Shown here in pieces: positions 1 to 10,054 of a stretch of DNA of 30,992 nt. Position 1 is the first letter of the stretch, and each line of letters starts with the position of its first letter. The DNA is taken from positions 1 to 30,992 of the forward strand of contig JAACJO010000077.1 in assembly GCA_013368445.1 (NCBI GenBank). Reading direction: 5' to 3'. Origin of the DNA: Leucocoprinus leucothites. Taxonomy: Eukaryota; Basidiomycota; Agaricomycetes; Agaricales; Agaricaceae. Under the pieces are notes generated by a model that was given only the letters and a program-made list of their open reading frames with translations, made no database searches and was not told where the DNA came from. The translations under genes were made by a program, and so were the position numbers.

Positions 1-72
1 AAACTAAGGAAGATATTCTAATGTACTTATCCGTGAGCTTTTATATCGTCGCTCTCTGATCCTTTTGCGCAG

Positions 73-2020
73 GTGGCAAAAGCACCTTCCTGTGAAGGCA
101 GGCTTAGATCTTCACAAGCTGTTGGGGTGGGGCCGCCGTCAGTATGGCGATGGGCTCTTCTTCGTAGCTACTGCTTACCGTGAACCTTCCAACAAGGTCT
201 TCATCAAGAAGTATGTTATTCATGGCCCCCGCGAGTCGCTGTACTGAATTGAGCCATGTTTGCACCTTAGATGGTTGATTTCAAATGTTCCACAAGACAT
301 CGAATCCGACTCCTTCATGGACGCCTATGATGAGCATATCAGTGATCATTTCCGATCGCTTGCCGATAATTGGCTGCCACGTAAGTCATTGAGCTCATTT
401 TATTCAGTTGTGTCCTCATTTTCACCAAAAGGTCATAATAAAGGAGTAGCCCCGCTCCTCACTCAATCTTTAAGTGGAAAACACATCATTCGCCCCTTTG
501 ATGTTGATTCAGTTACGAGAAACGAGATGAAGGAAGTGGTATCATCTTACCTAACAAAACTTTGGGGTTCAACGGTTTTTGTCTTCCCTGTGAATACCTC
601 ATACTAAAACTTGACTGCAGAAGTATCGGGTCGGTCTGGGACCTTACCCTGGTCATCACTGGAAGATCCTACTATTTGGAAATCCTATCTCCTTGACATT
701 GCTCCACTTGCAAACCACACTAACATCAACCCGGCCACTATGCCAGGCGAAAGTATCATTGCTCTTGCGGAGGCTTTGTCCAAAAGTCCGGGCATTATTG
801 ACTTTGGTCGAACTTCGTAAGTAGACTATTTCTTCGCCGTGTTTGTTTTTACTATATGAAATAGGACCTTGAATACAACTCACTCGAGTCCCCCTCAAGA
901 AGGATCAAGCCCCCATCCAGCCAATCCCACTAACGATGACCCGTTCCGTTCCAGCCCATTACGTCAAGTATCTCCGTCAACACTCAGTACTCCCAGTCGC
1001 GATTACAATCTGGCTGATCCCCCAATAACCCCGTCATCGCCTCGGATGCTCCCCAGAGGCACAAATTCTGCTCATTCCCCCAGCCAGACTCCCACACATC
1101 GGGGCTCGCCCCCTCCGAGTCCCCAGGATCCATCTCTGACAGGGTCGAATAGCAGCGTCACCAGCGTATGTTTATTTTCAGCCGTCACGATCACCGAGTA
1201 TTATATAACCATATACCAGACCACTACGAAAAGATCTTACAGCAGTCCAGCCTTGAGTCCATTTGCTTCCACGGCTGCAAGTAGCAAGGGGCAGACTCCT
1301 CAGGCGACACCTTTGCGCCAACAATCGGACAGGCCTATGAGCATTGATGTAAGTCGCGCACTTTATTATCTGGGAGATTGATCTAAAAGCAAATATAAAA
1401 CGATTTCCCACAGAATCAATATGAACGAGAAGATCCAATGGTTACACTTGGCAAGGACCAAACCGATTTGTTCGGGAGTCAGCAGGTCACAGTTGATCCT
1501 CAACCGGCCTCCTCTGATCATCAATGTTCCTCTAACTCCGACACGTCTCCTCAAGGTAAAGTAGTAATCACGTTGCCTTGCCCCCATCATAGAACTAATC
1601 ATGTTATTTTCCGTATCTATCTGCAGCCTCCAGCCCGATTGAATCCGAGGACAAGGGCGTTGAAGCCTCAAACCAACTGGCGAAGATAGAGAAGCAACAT
1701 ATCGCCAATGCCTCGAAGCCAGATCTCGCCATCTCCCGCACTGCCACTCAGACCGCACAAGGCAGAAAGAAAGGAAAGAAGGCATCTGCAGTTCCTATTC
1801 GTGCCCAGCCCAAGCGCACAACGAAGGAACCCAAACTCCCTGCTCCTCTGACTGCCAAGAAGAAAGATACCACCAAACGGTATGTTGTACCTGCACTTGA
1901 AATCATCATGCTAAGACCTACAATAGGAAGCCCGGTTATATCTGGGTTCCCGTCGATGAAGATACAGAGAACTCGGAAGAGCCTCCTGCAAGGCGTAGGA
2001 GGTTGAATCGTACAATGTAG
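73..2020 (+). CDS. Unrecognised multi-exon basidiomycete protein, 5' partial
   Basis: Nine phase-consistent exons can be joined: 73-210, 271-380, 432-566, 621-816, 865-1165, 1220-1348, 1414-1555, 1627-1879 and 1927-2020 (TAG). The introns are 47-71 nt; most donors are GTAAGT or GTATGT, and one (567) is a weaker GTTCAA. The first visible exon follows a CAG acceptor at 70-72, so the start lies upstream of the window. The first about 190 residues look globular, with many aromatic and charged residues, including the motif GWGRRQYGDGLFFVATAYRE and a DEHISDHFRSLADNWLP stretch. After that comes a Ser/Pro/Thr-rich low-complexity region (from 865), then a Lys-rich segment (KKGKK, KKKD) and an Arg-rich C-terminus (ARRRRLNRTM). 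The basic, disordered tail suggests a nuclear or nucleic-acid-associated protein, but that is inference. I do not recognise the family. Confidence 0.75.
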
Positions 2021-2605
2021 ATCCACTTTGTCCCCGCACTTTCACAAGTCTCTAGTAGCTAAATCACCGGTGATTCTGGATTTGAACGTGACGTTTTCTG
2101 CTGCTCTGTCGTGTCATGTATATTTATTAAGAATCTAGATTACACTTGAATTTATTTCTCACAGGTGACTATCCAGAGAGTAATGACCGCGACATCTTTC
2201 TAGAATGTACACTCAGTGTTTGTAAGGGAAATTTTTCCTCTCGCTATCCAGTAGTATTATCCCCTCCACCCATCCCCGTTCGCCTACTGGTAAATCACAT
2301 TTCTGTCGAAGAACCTGGATTGTCCGAGTATCCAGATTTCCCATCATCCGGATTGTAGTAAAATCAATGAGCCAAATACAACAACTACCTTCATCCAGAT
2401 TTTTCCATGTCAACGAGCTCAATATGCTTACTAGTGAGCTCAGTATTGCCACTACCAGCTGTCTTTAATCTGGATTCCTATGTCAACGAGCTCGGGGCGC
2501 GCCGCTTCTCACTTCTCATCCAGATGTGATCCGGATGAAATCTAGATTTTAGACAATCCACCGGGAAGACTCTTCCCATTGGCGGATTAATCCGGCTTGC
2601 TGAAG
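2021..2605. repeat. Repeat-rich non-coding stretch with ATCCGGAT-type motifs
   Basis: This stretch has no supportable gene. Variants of (A)TCC(A/G)GAT recur many times on both strands between 2168 and 2596. A 14-bp direct repeat ATGTCAACGAGCTC lies at 2407-2420 and 2480-2493. A perfect 12-bp palindrome CGGATTAATCCG is found near 2583-2594. The stretch ends exactly where homology of the truncated membrane pseudogene begins (about 2606). It is probably the remains of a short non-autonomous element, but I could not define terminal inverted repeats or a target-site duplication. Confidence 0.4.
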
Positions 2606-3389
2606 TCCCCGAATATTTCCCATCTGTATCCTCATGGCGACGCTACTTCTTACCACTACCTACGTTTTAAATGCAACGTACGTGGGGCAAACACACAAAT
2701 TACCCACACTTGGAGTTGTGTTGTTGTCTGCGAGCTTCTTCGGGGCCTGGAGCACGATGCGGTTTCTTGCAGACATATTCCTCGTCTCAGGTATCTTGGC
2801 ACTTCTTTCGCACCGTGAGAAGATCGTGTTAGACACTCCGCGCTGGATAATGGATGTCAAGGCAATCGCAGATGCCATTCTAGTTGTCATACTCCTAGCT
2901 TTGAGCATGGGGGCTGTGGGGCTGGAAATGGCGTACCTAAAGGATTCAAGGGTTACCACAGAGGGAACGATAGAGACCCGGGAAAAGCTTGCTGTTGCAT
3001 ATGCTTCCTTTCTCTTTCTCGCTACGGTGAACATTGCGGTAACCTCCATCACGTTGTATGTTCGTGCCAGAAAATCATCCCACGTCAACGATCATTCCGT
3101 GCATACCTTTGTCTCCTCCTCTTGCTCCTGATACTAAAACTGACTCGTTTTGAAGATCATTCGTAACTGTGCATTTACGATCTCGCCTCTTTTTGTGGTT
3201 TATACCTTATTCCTACTCATATACCAAGCGCTCGCAGAGCAAATAATATTCGAAGGGGAAGAAGTCTTAAAACAGTGGAATCTTGCATCTGTGATTATCG
3301 GATGTAGTACGGAGGCGATGGTTATCAATGCTTGCTTGGGTTCTGGAATGCCACCGTTACCAAAGGAGAACAAGGAGGTTGAACAATAG
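2606..3389 (+). pseudogene. Truncated 7TM membrane-protein pseudogene (family 1, copy 1)
   Basis: This is homologous to the intact minus-strand genes at 18941-20032 and 21471-22559. Homology starts inside the second membrane helix at about 2606 (IFPIC). The signal peptide, Gly-rich linker and first helix are missing and are replaced by repeat sequence with an in-frame TGA just upstream. The ATG at 2634 matches an internal Met of the intact copies, so it is not an original start. Exon 1 runs to 3098, the 57-nt intron is 3099-3155 with a weakened donor (GTGCAT against GTGCGT), and exon 2 is 3156-3389. A premature TAG at 3387 cuts off the last residues, which remain recognisable downstream (GTTATACAG...GTGACTGTTG). 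The rest is readable, so decay is fairly recent or a shortened product is still possible. Confidence 0.82.
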
Positions 3390-4093
3390 CTGGTTCAGAA
3401 TAGGTTATACAGACAACGTGACTGTTGTTATGTTTATCGTCCAGGGCTCAGCGCTCAAAGGACACTTTAAGTAAATGTTTTCAACTTTGCACTAGTTTTA
3501 TTATCGTGTAGATACTTAAACAGCGAATATTGTCAAGCGAACACTGATGTATTCCAGAAACGTTATACATACATCAGTCTAGACAAGAAAACTTAGTGAC
3601 AGACCGTTGCCTCAGGTCGCCAATATCTCATTCTATTGGAGAGCATGCCCCGTCACTGACGTAGGGGGCACCCGAAGCCCGGATATTTCTGACGCGCTTA
3701 CAGCGCGTATGTGGAAAGCTGGGTCGGAAATCGCCGCATTATTTTGATAAAGCGGTCTGGCTTGCATCCTTCACTTTGATTCTCTGAACTCGGTGACCAG
3801 TATAATTCAGATCTCTATGGTGCGGCTCAGCCCTGGAATTTCTCTTACTACACCTAGCTGCACGCTTATTGTCTCCAGTCCCACCCAGTGCCATGCAGGA
3901 AATAACTAGTAGTACTTGTGGAAACGCAATGCTTATAGGACAGGGACAGGAAGGGTAACACTACACCTTCGAATGTAGACAATGCATCATTGTCTGGCAA
4001 ACAATACAAGACATAGTTAGCTTGTCTATTTGCCCCTGAAACAATACAAAGCATCGCTCTTCACCATCCCACACTCCACTGCTCTGCTCTAAC
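3390..4093 (+). other. Spacer belonging to the left inverted-duplication arm
   Basis: This has no gene. It aligns by eye with the 3' flanks of the two intact membrane genes read on the minus strand. Shared stretches include GTGACTGTTGTTA after the stop, the pattern AAAGCTGG.TCGGAAATC.CCGCATTATTTTGA (compare 21165-21215), and GCTTGCATCCTTC...CTC.GAACTCGG.GACC (compare 18580-18625). It is therefore duplicated spacer between the membrane gene and the globin gene, shorter here (705 nt) than in the right arm (996 nt). Confidence 0.6.
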
Positions 4094-4575
4094 GTGGGCG
4101 ACATCACCACCGAGTCCTTGGAACCACTCCTTTCGCGTGTTGAGTACATTCGCCACCTCACCCACTTCGACGAGAAAGACGCAGCTGTAATACATGTGGC
4201 CAAACCCCATCTTGTGCCTCTCGTTCCGACCGCTGTGGATGCTGTTTACTTGAAATTTGAGCTCACCATCGTGGTTCAAATCTGTGCCCTTCGGAGTACT
4301 GGTTGCTCTAGCGAAGTGCTGACCTCCGCTGAGGAGGTGAATATCGAAGATCCACAGATCAAGTTCCTCAAGGACTTCCAGAAAGGGCTCATGGCCAAGC
4401 TCGTCATAACGGTCTATGCAGATATTAAGATTCGGGAATACCTTGACAGAGTCGGCAGGACGCATACGGAGGTCAAAGATTCTGGCCTCAAGCTCCGTGC
4501 CAAGAAACTAGGGCCTCGTATGAATGTGTCCACGTTGACCTACTTCTCTGTTCGTGATTCATCCTATGCACACCC
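4094..4575 (+). pseudogene. Protoglobin pseudogene
   Basis: This is a decayed copy of the intact protoglobin at 17166-17944. Collinear matches include ESLE.L.SRVEYIR, FDEKDAA, LVPT.VDAVYLK, DPQIKF.KDF and YLD.VGR.HT. The ancestral ATG has become GTG (AACGTGGGCGAC here, AACATGCGCAAC in the intact copy). A codon is lost at the helix reading KLFEF in the intact copy (KFEL here). A 1-nt deletion near 4517-4524 destroys the frame just before the segment LRVEYVHVG. Homology fades at about 4575, near the first intron donor of the intact copy, and no downstream exons are recognisable. The proposed heme-ligating His (VGRTHT) is still present. A functional globin cannot be made from this locus. Confidence 0.85.
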
Positions 4576-5914
4576 CGGAGCTCCCTGGGCCACTGACCAC
4601 TGCATGGATTGAAATTATTGAACGCAGGATCCAGGGACCGATTGATGCGACTGATGCGCTCTGAAAGGCAAAGCATAACGAGGTGCACCGGTGCAAGTGA
4701 GATGCCGATTTCCGGGAGCCATAGCTTTCAATTGAGGTCTGCAGTCGGGCAATAAGGTAATCAGGAACTACCAGATGGCCCGTTAGATCTATGTGCATTT
4801 CAATATGGTTGTTTCACTCAGCAACTCGACTCATCAATATTTCTTCCTCCTGCCCGTTCGGACAACTCGCATTCCCTTCACATAAACTGGGAGGCTCTCG
4901 CAGCATGGAAGCACTGTCCCGCTTTTCCTATCGTGGATGAACTGTCGAATAAATCGTTCAATGTTGAGTTAGTCATGTCAAGACAGCAGTCGAGGCTACT
5001 GGTCTCAGGCAAGTCTCCTGAGACTATGAAATGAACGTGTCTGTGAGAGTCAAAATCGAAGTTCCTAGATACAGGTTCTGGACTATGCTATTACCGTCAA
5101 AACACGGCCCGGTCCACCCTTTCCGGATATTAACCAGTGTTCTTCAGCCCGCTGCAGCAGGTATTCTTCACAAGTGGCCTATACAATACAGTCTCATCAT
5201 TAATTCCCTAATCCTGTAGTGCTCAAGTTAATACACCACCAGAGCTGGTTTGAGCTTGATTTCGTGAAAGCACTGGCAATGTGATGCCTTGGACACCAAA
5301 TATCTCAAGTCAATGTTAAAGCTCACGATACATTATCTTGGGCCGAGTACTAAGTCGCCGAGATATGTAATAGGTATTTTTACGTCAAGAATGTAATGTC
5401 TACTTAAGCGAAATGTAAAGACATGAATCTCGACGAGAACATACTGCAACCCTCGAACTTATCTGATGCCATCCCGATAGATTCGATATCACTCTAAGCC
5501 TCAAAACGGTGTGGTCTTGATTCCCGCGATCAAAAAGGCCTCGTTCTCTACCCCTTTTAGAAGATTGGGAATTAGTATCAGACGTTCAACACATCCATTC
5601 ATTACCAAGGAAGGGAACAAGAACATTCTCTGGAAGATGACTGCTGCCAGTCACAGTCACTAGCGACAATACCACATCCGAAGGACTTTTTTTGGGTCAT
5701 AAAACCATTCTTGGTCATCTACTAACGCACTTCCCTCGCTCACTGATCCCAGACAGACCTGGGTAGTGCGTTCTGACACAGCCCCAAACACAGATCTTCC
5801 GGTCCTTAGCGGTACACGCTATCTCGAAAGAAGTGGATTTCGGCACTATTAAGAGTGTCCTGGGCTACACATACTCACCAGTCTACGGTCCCTCACCCCC
5901 AAGTCTCTCTCAGA
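4576..5914. other. Intergenic stretch, no gene seen
   Basis: This is about 1.3 kb between the globin pseudogene and 7TM copy A. Only short open frames occur, with no paralogue support, membrane segments or recognisable motifs. The last about 100 nt before 5915 are pyrimidine-rich (CCCTCACCCCCAAGTCTCTCTC), as is common just upstream of fungal start codons. Confidence 0.5.
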
Positions 5915-7902
5915 ATGGATCTGGCCAATGCGAAAGCAGCGGTGCACCAGTATAAAGTTATCGACCTCGTTAGCTGGACAACTATAGCTGGGTTGTTCTA
6001 CGGGATCGGCTTCACGTTGTACTGCATGTGTCTACGCATTCTATACAGGAACCTGCAAAGGCGCGATCGGCAAAAGCATACAATCATTCTACTTTGCCAC
6101 TCACTTCTAGTCTTTGTGCTCACAACTATAGTCATAGGAGTCGACACGCAGCTGACTGTTGTGAAGTACTTTGATCACAACGACGCAATAGCAGTGGGCT
6201 CTATCGGATATGAAAATAACGACATGCGGCGGCTAACAGTACCAGCAGTACTACAACTTGCCGTCTACCCAGCGGTGTATACACTGACTTCTGTCATAGA
6301 GGTATGATCCCCAGCACTCAATCATCTGGCGCTAAGCATACCATCGTTGCTGACCACTTTGCCCTGGCAGACTTGGCGTATATGGGTCATCTGGACAGCA
6401 TCTCCTTATGCTCTTCACGTCCTCGCAATATACGTCATGTGTTATCTGGCTATGCTAGGTCATTTTGAACTGCTCCATCATGTATAGTGACCATACTCAC
6501 ATGGATAAATAGGGACCTATGTTTATGGGTGTGTTTTTAACCCGTCGGTGTCTCCGTCCACAAAGATGGCACTTTGCGCTGCAATCAATGGGCTCAGTAT
6601 AGCTGTTACACTCCTTGCATTTCTTCTGATTGCAGGACGCATACTTTTTGTCCGTCGGCGCGTGACAAAGTTAATGAGTAAGCGTTTTCTATTGTGTACT
6701 TGATCCCAGGCTTGACTTCATACCCTTACATAGAAGGTACTTCGTTACGGCCATCCAACGAGTATACGAGCATCTTGACAATGCTCATCGAGTCGTACGC
6801 TCTCGTAGTGGTTGTCACTCTCGGAAAAGTTATCTCCTCAGTGGTATTTGACATCCAAAGACCTGCTGAGATTGTTTTCAGTGGTGCTCACACCAACGTA
6901 CGTACGAAGATAGAATCCGATGGCTGGCTGTAGAGATTGTGAGTTCGGTTGCTCATGAAAATGGCAACCTCTCGCAAATCTCTAGTGATCTTAACCACTC
7001 GGATCACTGTTGATTTCGGAGCGCTCGCCAACGAGCCGCCTGCTCCTTTTCTGGTTTCAGTATCTATCCACCTCCATTCCTCCTCTTTTTCAACTTTCCT
7101 CTTCCGAATTTTATGTTCAAATTTTCATTCTTGCGTCGTCATGTTGTCATAATAATGTACCTGTAATCTGTATTGAATTATGTACTTGTAATTGCTTTGT
7201 ATAATATTGTACTGACATCTCTCCATCTCAACCTATGCCCATTTTTCCTCTTCCCTCTAACTAGTCCACTGCCTCGATATTGTACTTGTATTGCATATTT
7301 ATTTAGCCCCTGTTTCGTGTACATTTCGAGCCGCCTTATTGTTCTTTTCTTTTACTTTCAATTTTCCTTTTTTAATCTTCTTTTCATCTTTCTACTTCGA
7401 AATATTCGCTCAAATTTATTATTTCTTGTTGTATATAAATCCTGTACAAGCTGTAGTTGGAGGACATGAAATTTACTGCCTATCTCGCTCGTCTCTAATC
7501 GTCTGAACTTGTCTCAAATTTATCTGAATCAAAACCTGATCTATTCCTTTATCTACTACATCTCGAAGTTTTCCTCTTTTCCCAAGCTCATCTCCATTCG
7601 TTCTCTCGTCGTTCCACCTCCTAGGACGTCGTCTTCTGTCCAGAAGCCCAACGGCTGTTGGAATCGGCCGTGCTCGCAGTTTTATTTTGTTGTAAAAGGG
7701 TTAATTACTCTTCATGGCTAACCCACAGTTTCCCCGAAATCTGATTCAGATGATTGCCTACTTCCTTCTTCTCTATCGAGTGCTCTCCAAAAGAGCATGG
7801 AATCGAGATACAGAACATCAAATCACGTCCTTGCAATGGAACCGGGAAGATGATGGCTCAGATCATAAGACCTTACGAATTCCTTGCGAGCAGCCGGGAT
7901 GA
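5915..7902 (+). CDS. 7TM receptor-like membrane protein, copy A (long last intron)
   Basis: Exons are 5915-6301, 6371-6458, 6513-6677, 6734-6897 and 7750-7902 (TGA). They sum to 957 nt (318 aa) with unbroken phase. The structure was deduced by alignment with copy B: the exon lengths match or differ by whole codons. The ATG at 5915 is chosen over an in-frame ATG at 5855 because homology (VSWTT.AG.FYGI) begins just after it. The protein shows about seven hydrophobic helices and hallmarks of the large agaricomycete-specific 7TM group: WRIWVIW at the start of exon 2, NGLSIAVTLLAFLLIAGR before a basic loop (VRRRV), and the late EYTSILTMLIESYAL motif. Its function is unknown; plasma-membrane sensing is only inferred. 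Intron 2 has a weak donor (GTCATT). The last intron is 852 nt against 80 nt in copy B, so expression depends on splicing out an inserted sequence. Confidence 0.8.
6898..7749 (+). other. Enlarged last intron of 7TM copy A holding about 770 nt of inserted DNA
   Basis: The donor GTACGT (6898) and the acceptor CTGATTCAG (ending 7749) are intact, and the flanking exons stay in phase. The interior from about 7030 to 7700 is strikingly pyrimidine-rich on the plus strand. It carries repeated TGTACTTGTA-like words (near 7179 and 7282). A short inverted pair CCAAC...GTTGG lies at about 7649-7662. No transposase or reverse-transcriptase frame is present. It may be a solo LTR or another non-autonomous insertion, but its ends are not defined. 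Confidence 0.6.
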
Positions 7903-9265
7903 TTCCACTACGTAGGTCTCACCTCGGTGGGATATAGAGCTGGTGCGTCCCGACCATTCTCACCCATAACCGCCGATTGATAGATTGAAAGAGAGATGGC
8001 AGGCCATTGCCCAAACATTGCTTCATCCTACTTGCGAAGCTACGAGGGTAGCGCAATGGCTTTTCCAGTCCACCAGCTGTTTTCTAGAACGATCGGGTGC
8101 AAGTGAAGTTACATTTGATTGTGATTCTCGCCGCTATTTATTGGTCGAACGAATATCCAGAGGAATGCCAAGTACTAGTTATTGTGATACAATGAGTGTT
8201 TCTGGGTCAAGCGAATCGAGATGGTCTCGTACCTAAAACCCTTTCCGCAACTCTCGCTGAGTCCCTGGGGCCTTAGCCCTAGCCCAAGGTGTTGTTTTAA
8301 GTCTGCAGCTGAAAACATACAGGAATTATATCTTGCGAGCATTTATTGTCTTAACGAGGATTGGCCAACATTTCTTCCTTCACGGCGATATTTCTAGTGG
8401 ATACCTTCCTAGGCGATAATGTCGGCGACGCCCAATAGCTTGCATTGACGAGGGATCGGGGTCACTATTCCCCTAGAAGGGATTATACTACAAAGGCGAG
8501 GGATATGACGTGAATGAGTATCATGAATACTCGAATATAGGATTCGAAATACCTCAAAGCGAAACCGGGATGTCTGTAATTCCCCGTCCTTCACAGGTTC
8601 GCTCGCGCGCCCATGTCTGAAGTACTGGGCACTGAGAGACGGTTGCATAAGGCTCAAGGCACTGGAGCTCATGATCCCGGCACGGTAAAGTTCACAGTGA
8701 ATGTTGATGTCTCTATTTGTAGATAGAAAACAAAGTTAAGTATCTGAAGCAGCACCGTCGCTAGAATGCTGGTGACAAAGGTTCCGCCGTTCTGGGAACC
8801 GACAAATGCTCGTAGTCAATTAGTTTGTATTTGTTTGGTTCTTCCGCAAGCCCGACTTTCGTCGTTAGGGCGATCGCATGTAAAGGTAAATGCATGATAC
8901 TTATGCCGATACCTACTTCATGCCAAAATTCACCATTATATAATTATGAATCTCCTGTTATGCATCGAATTCTATCAGCCTGGACGTGGAAGTGAAACAT
9001 CAACTTAGCGCCCTACATTGGACTCAGGAAACGGATGAAGGAGGGCGATAGTAAACGGTATTGGGCGGCTGGCGTTAATAAAGCAAAAACCAATCGGGGG
9101 TGATCTTTCCGTGGACTATCATCAGACAACAATTTTACCATGCAAGAGTGGACCGGAAAAACTCTGGGTCAAAACAATCTGTTTCTTTCGGAGGACTGCA
9201 TCACATCCTGGCAAGGTACTGTCGATTATCTAAAACTACAAAAATTGACTCTTGTCATAAAGCTT
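7903..9265. other. Intergenic stretch, no gene seen
   Basis: This is about 1.36 kb between 7TM copy A (+) and the MARVEL-like gene (-). The short open frames (for example 7985-8236 + and 8409-8672 -) have no family resemblance, no membrane pattern and no paralogue in the window. I find no RNA gene or clear repeat here. Confidence 0.5.
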
Positions 9266-10054
9266 TTATCTGTTCGTTGGGAACTGTCCAATATTCCACT
9301 GGACATTTTGCCCTCCCAGCTCTTCATCCTCCACTCCATCCTGGCCCAATTTCGGTAGCGAGTCATGCAGAGCATCGTTCGAAACCCCATACACAACATC
9401 AATCATCAATATACTCGTGAGCAGCGCCCAACTCAGCCACGCAATCGCTAGACTACCCCCTTGCATGGCACAATCGTCGTCAGAGCAAGTGATTCTCGAC
9501 TGTAAAGTGAGGGTAGATAAGATGACCAGGAAGAGCGAATAGAGATTAATAGAATCTATACTCACTGTTTCAAGTGCCACACCAGCAATCCATAGGATAT
9601 AAATGACCCCGAGAACGATCGTTTCTCCAATGAACGTAGTAAGAAATCCGAATACCCCTGAGCGAGGCGCATAAGTCGCTGAATACAGGACTAACGCACT
9701 ACAAGAACTTGTCAGTTATTTACTTTTGCTGTACAGACACCGATGCTCACAAGAAGACACAGCAAATTATCGTAAGACTCGCAGTGACTAATAGCTCCGG
9801 GATGAATTGTGCTTGGGGTTGATCAGTCTCATTCCCAAAACAAATCGCTTGGCATAGCACTCACCTCCAGAGACGGGACCAGCAATCCTATGTAGCCTCA
9901 CTCCTAACAGAGCCAAGTCTATCACGCAACACACAGTCTATCATCAACGTTGTTCCAATATTATTCATCATCATTGTACGTGGGGGGAGCGCACCAGTAC
10001 TACGAACAAGCCGAGCTTTACACCTGGGACCCATCGGGGGATCGGTTCTGGCAT
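9266..10054 (-). CDS. MARVEL-like four-helix membrane protein
   Basis: A complete five-exon gene can be built on the minus strand: 9995-10054, 9865-9937, 9751-9811, 9566-9698 and 9266-9499. It totals 561 nt (186 aa), with introns of 57, 53, 52 and 66 nt and consistent phases. The ATG at 10054 was chosen because joining exon 1 to exon 2 produces one continuous helix (GLFVVL + TVCCVIDLALLGVRL). Three more helices follow: ELLVTASLTIICCVFLALVL, FLTTFIGETIVLGVIYILWI and LAIAWLSWALLTSILMIDVV. The order, with a Glu-Thr in helix 3 (FIGET) and a Cys-containing loop before helix 4 (ITCSDDDC), matches fungal MARVEL-domain proteins, which act in membrane organisation and trafficking. The C-terminal about 35 residues are acidic and Gln/Asn-rich. 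The family call is from memory of its pattern; the exact role is unknown. Confidence 0.78.

Larger units (their letters stand above)
2606..4575 (+). repeat. Left arm of inverted segmental duplication (decayed)
   Basis: Contains the truncated membrane pseudogene, spacer and protoglobin pseudogene on the plus strand, in the same order in which the minus strand of 17465-19756 carries the intact genes. Similarity includes the spacer. The boundaries are estimates by eye. Confidence 0.75.

Noticed and set aside
1243..1348. Acceptor at 1241-1242 (CAG|CAG) for exon 6 of the first gene
   Set aside because: It puts the exon in a frame with an early stop; the acceptor at 1218-1219 gives a 54-nt intron and keeps the Ser/Pro-rich frame.
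2634..3131. ATG at 2634 as a true start of a 165-aa membrane protein
   Set aside because: It aligns with an internal Met in helix 2 of intact copies; in-frame homology continues upstream to about 2606, so it is a truncated pseudogene, not a gene with this start.
7649..7720. TGTTGGAATC as the start of a Copia-type LTR
   Set aside because: The word resembles LTR starts, but only about 70 nt follow before exon sequence, and no matching end, primer-binding site or reverse transcriptase is present.
7009..7721. Several overlapping hydrophobic open frames (for example 7173-7469)
   Set aside because: They result from pyrimidine-rich DNA, which encodes Phe, Leu and Ser runs; there is no conservation, and they lie inside the intron of 7TM copy A.
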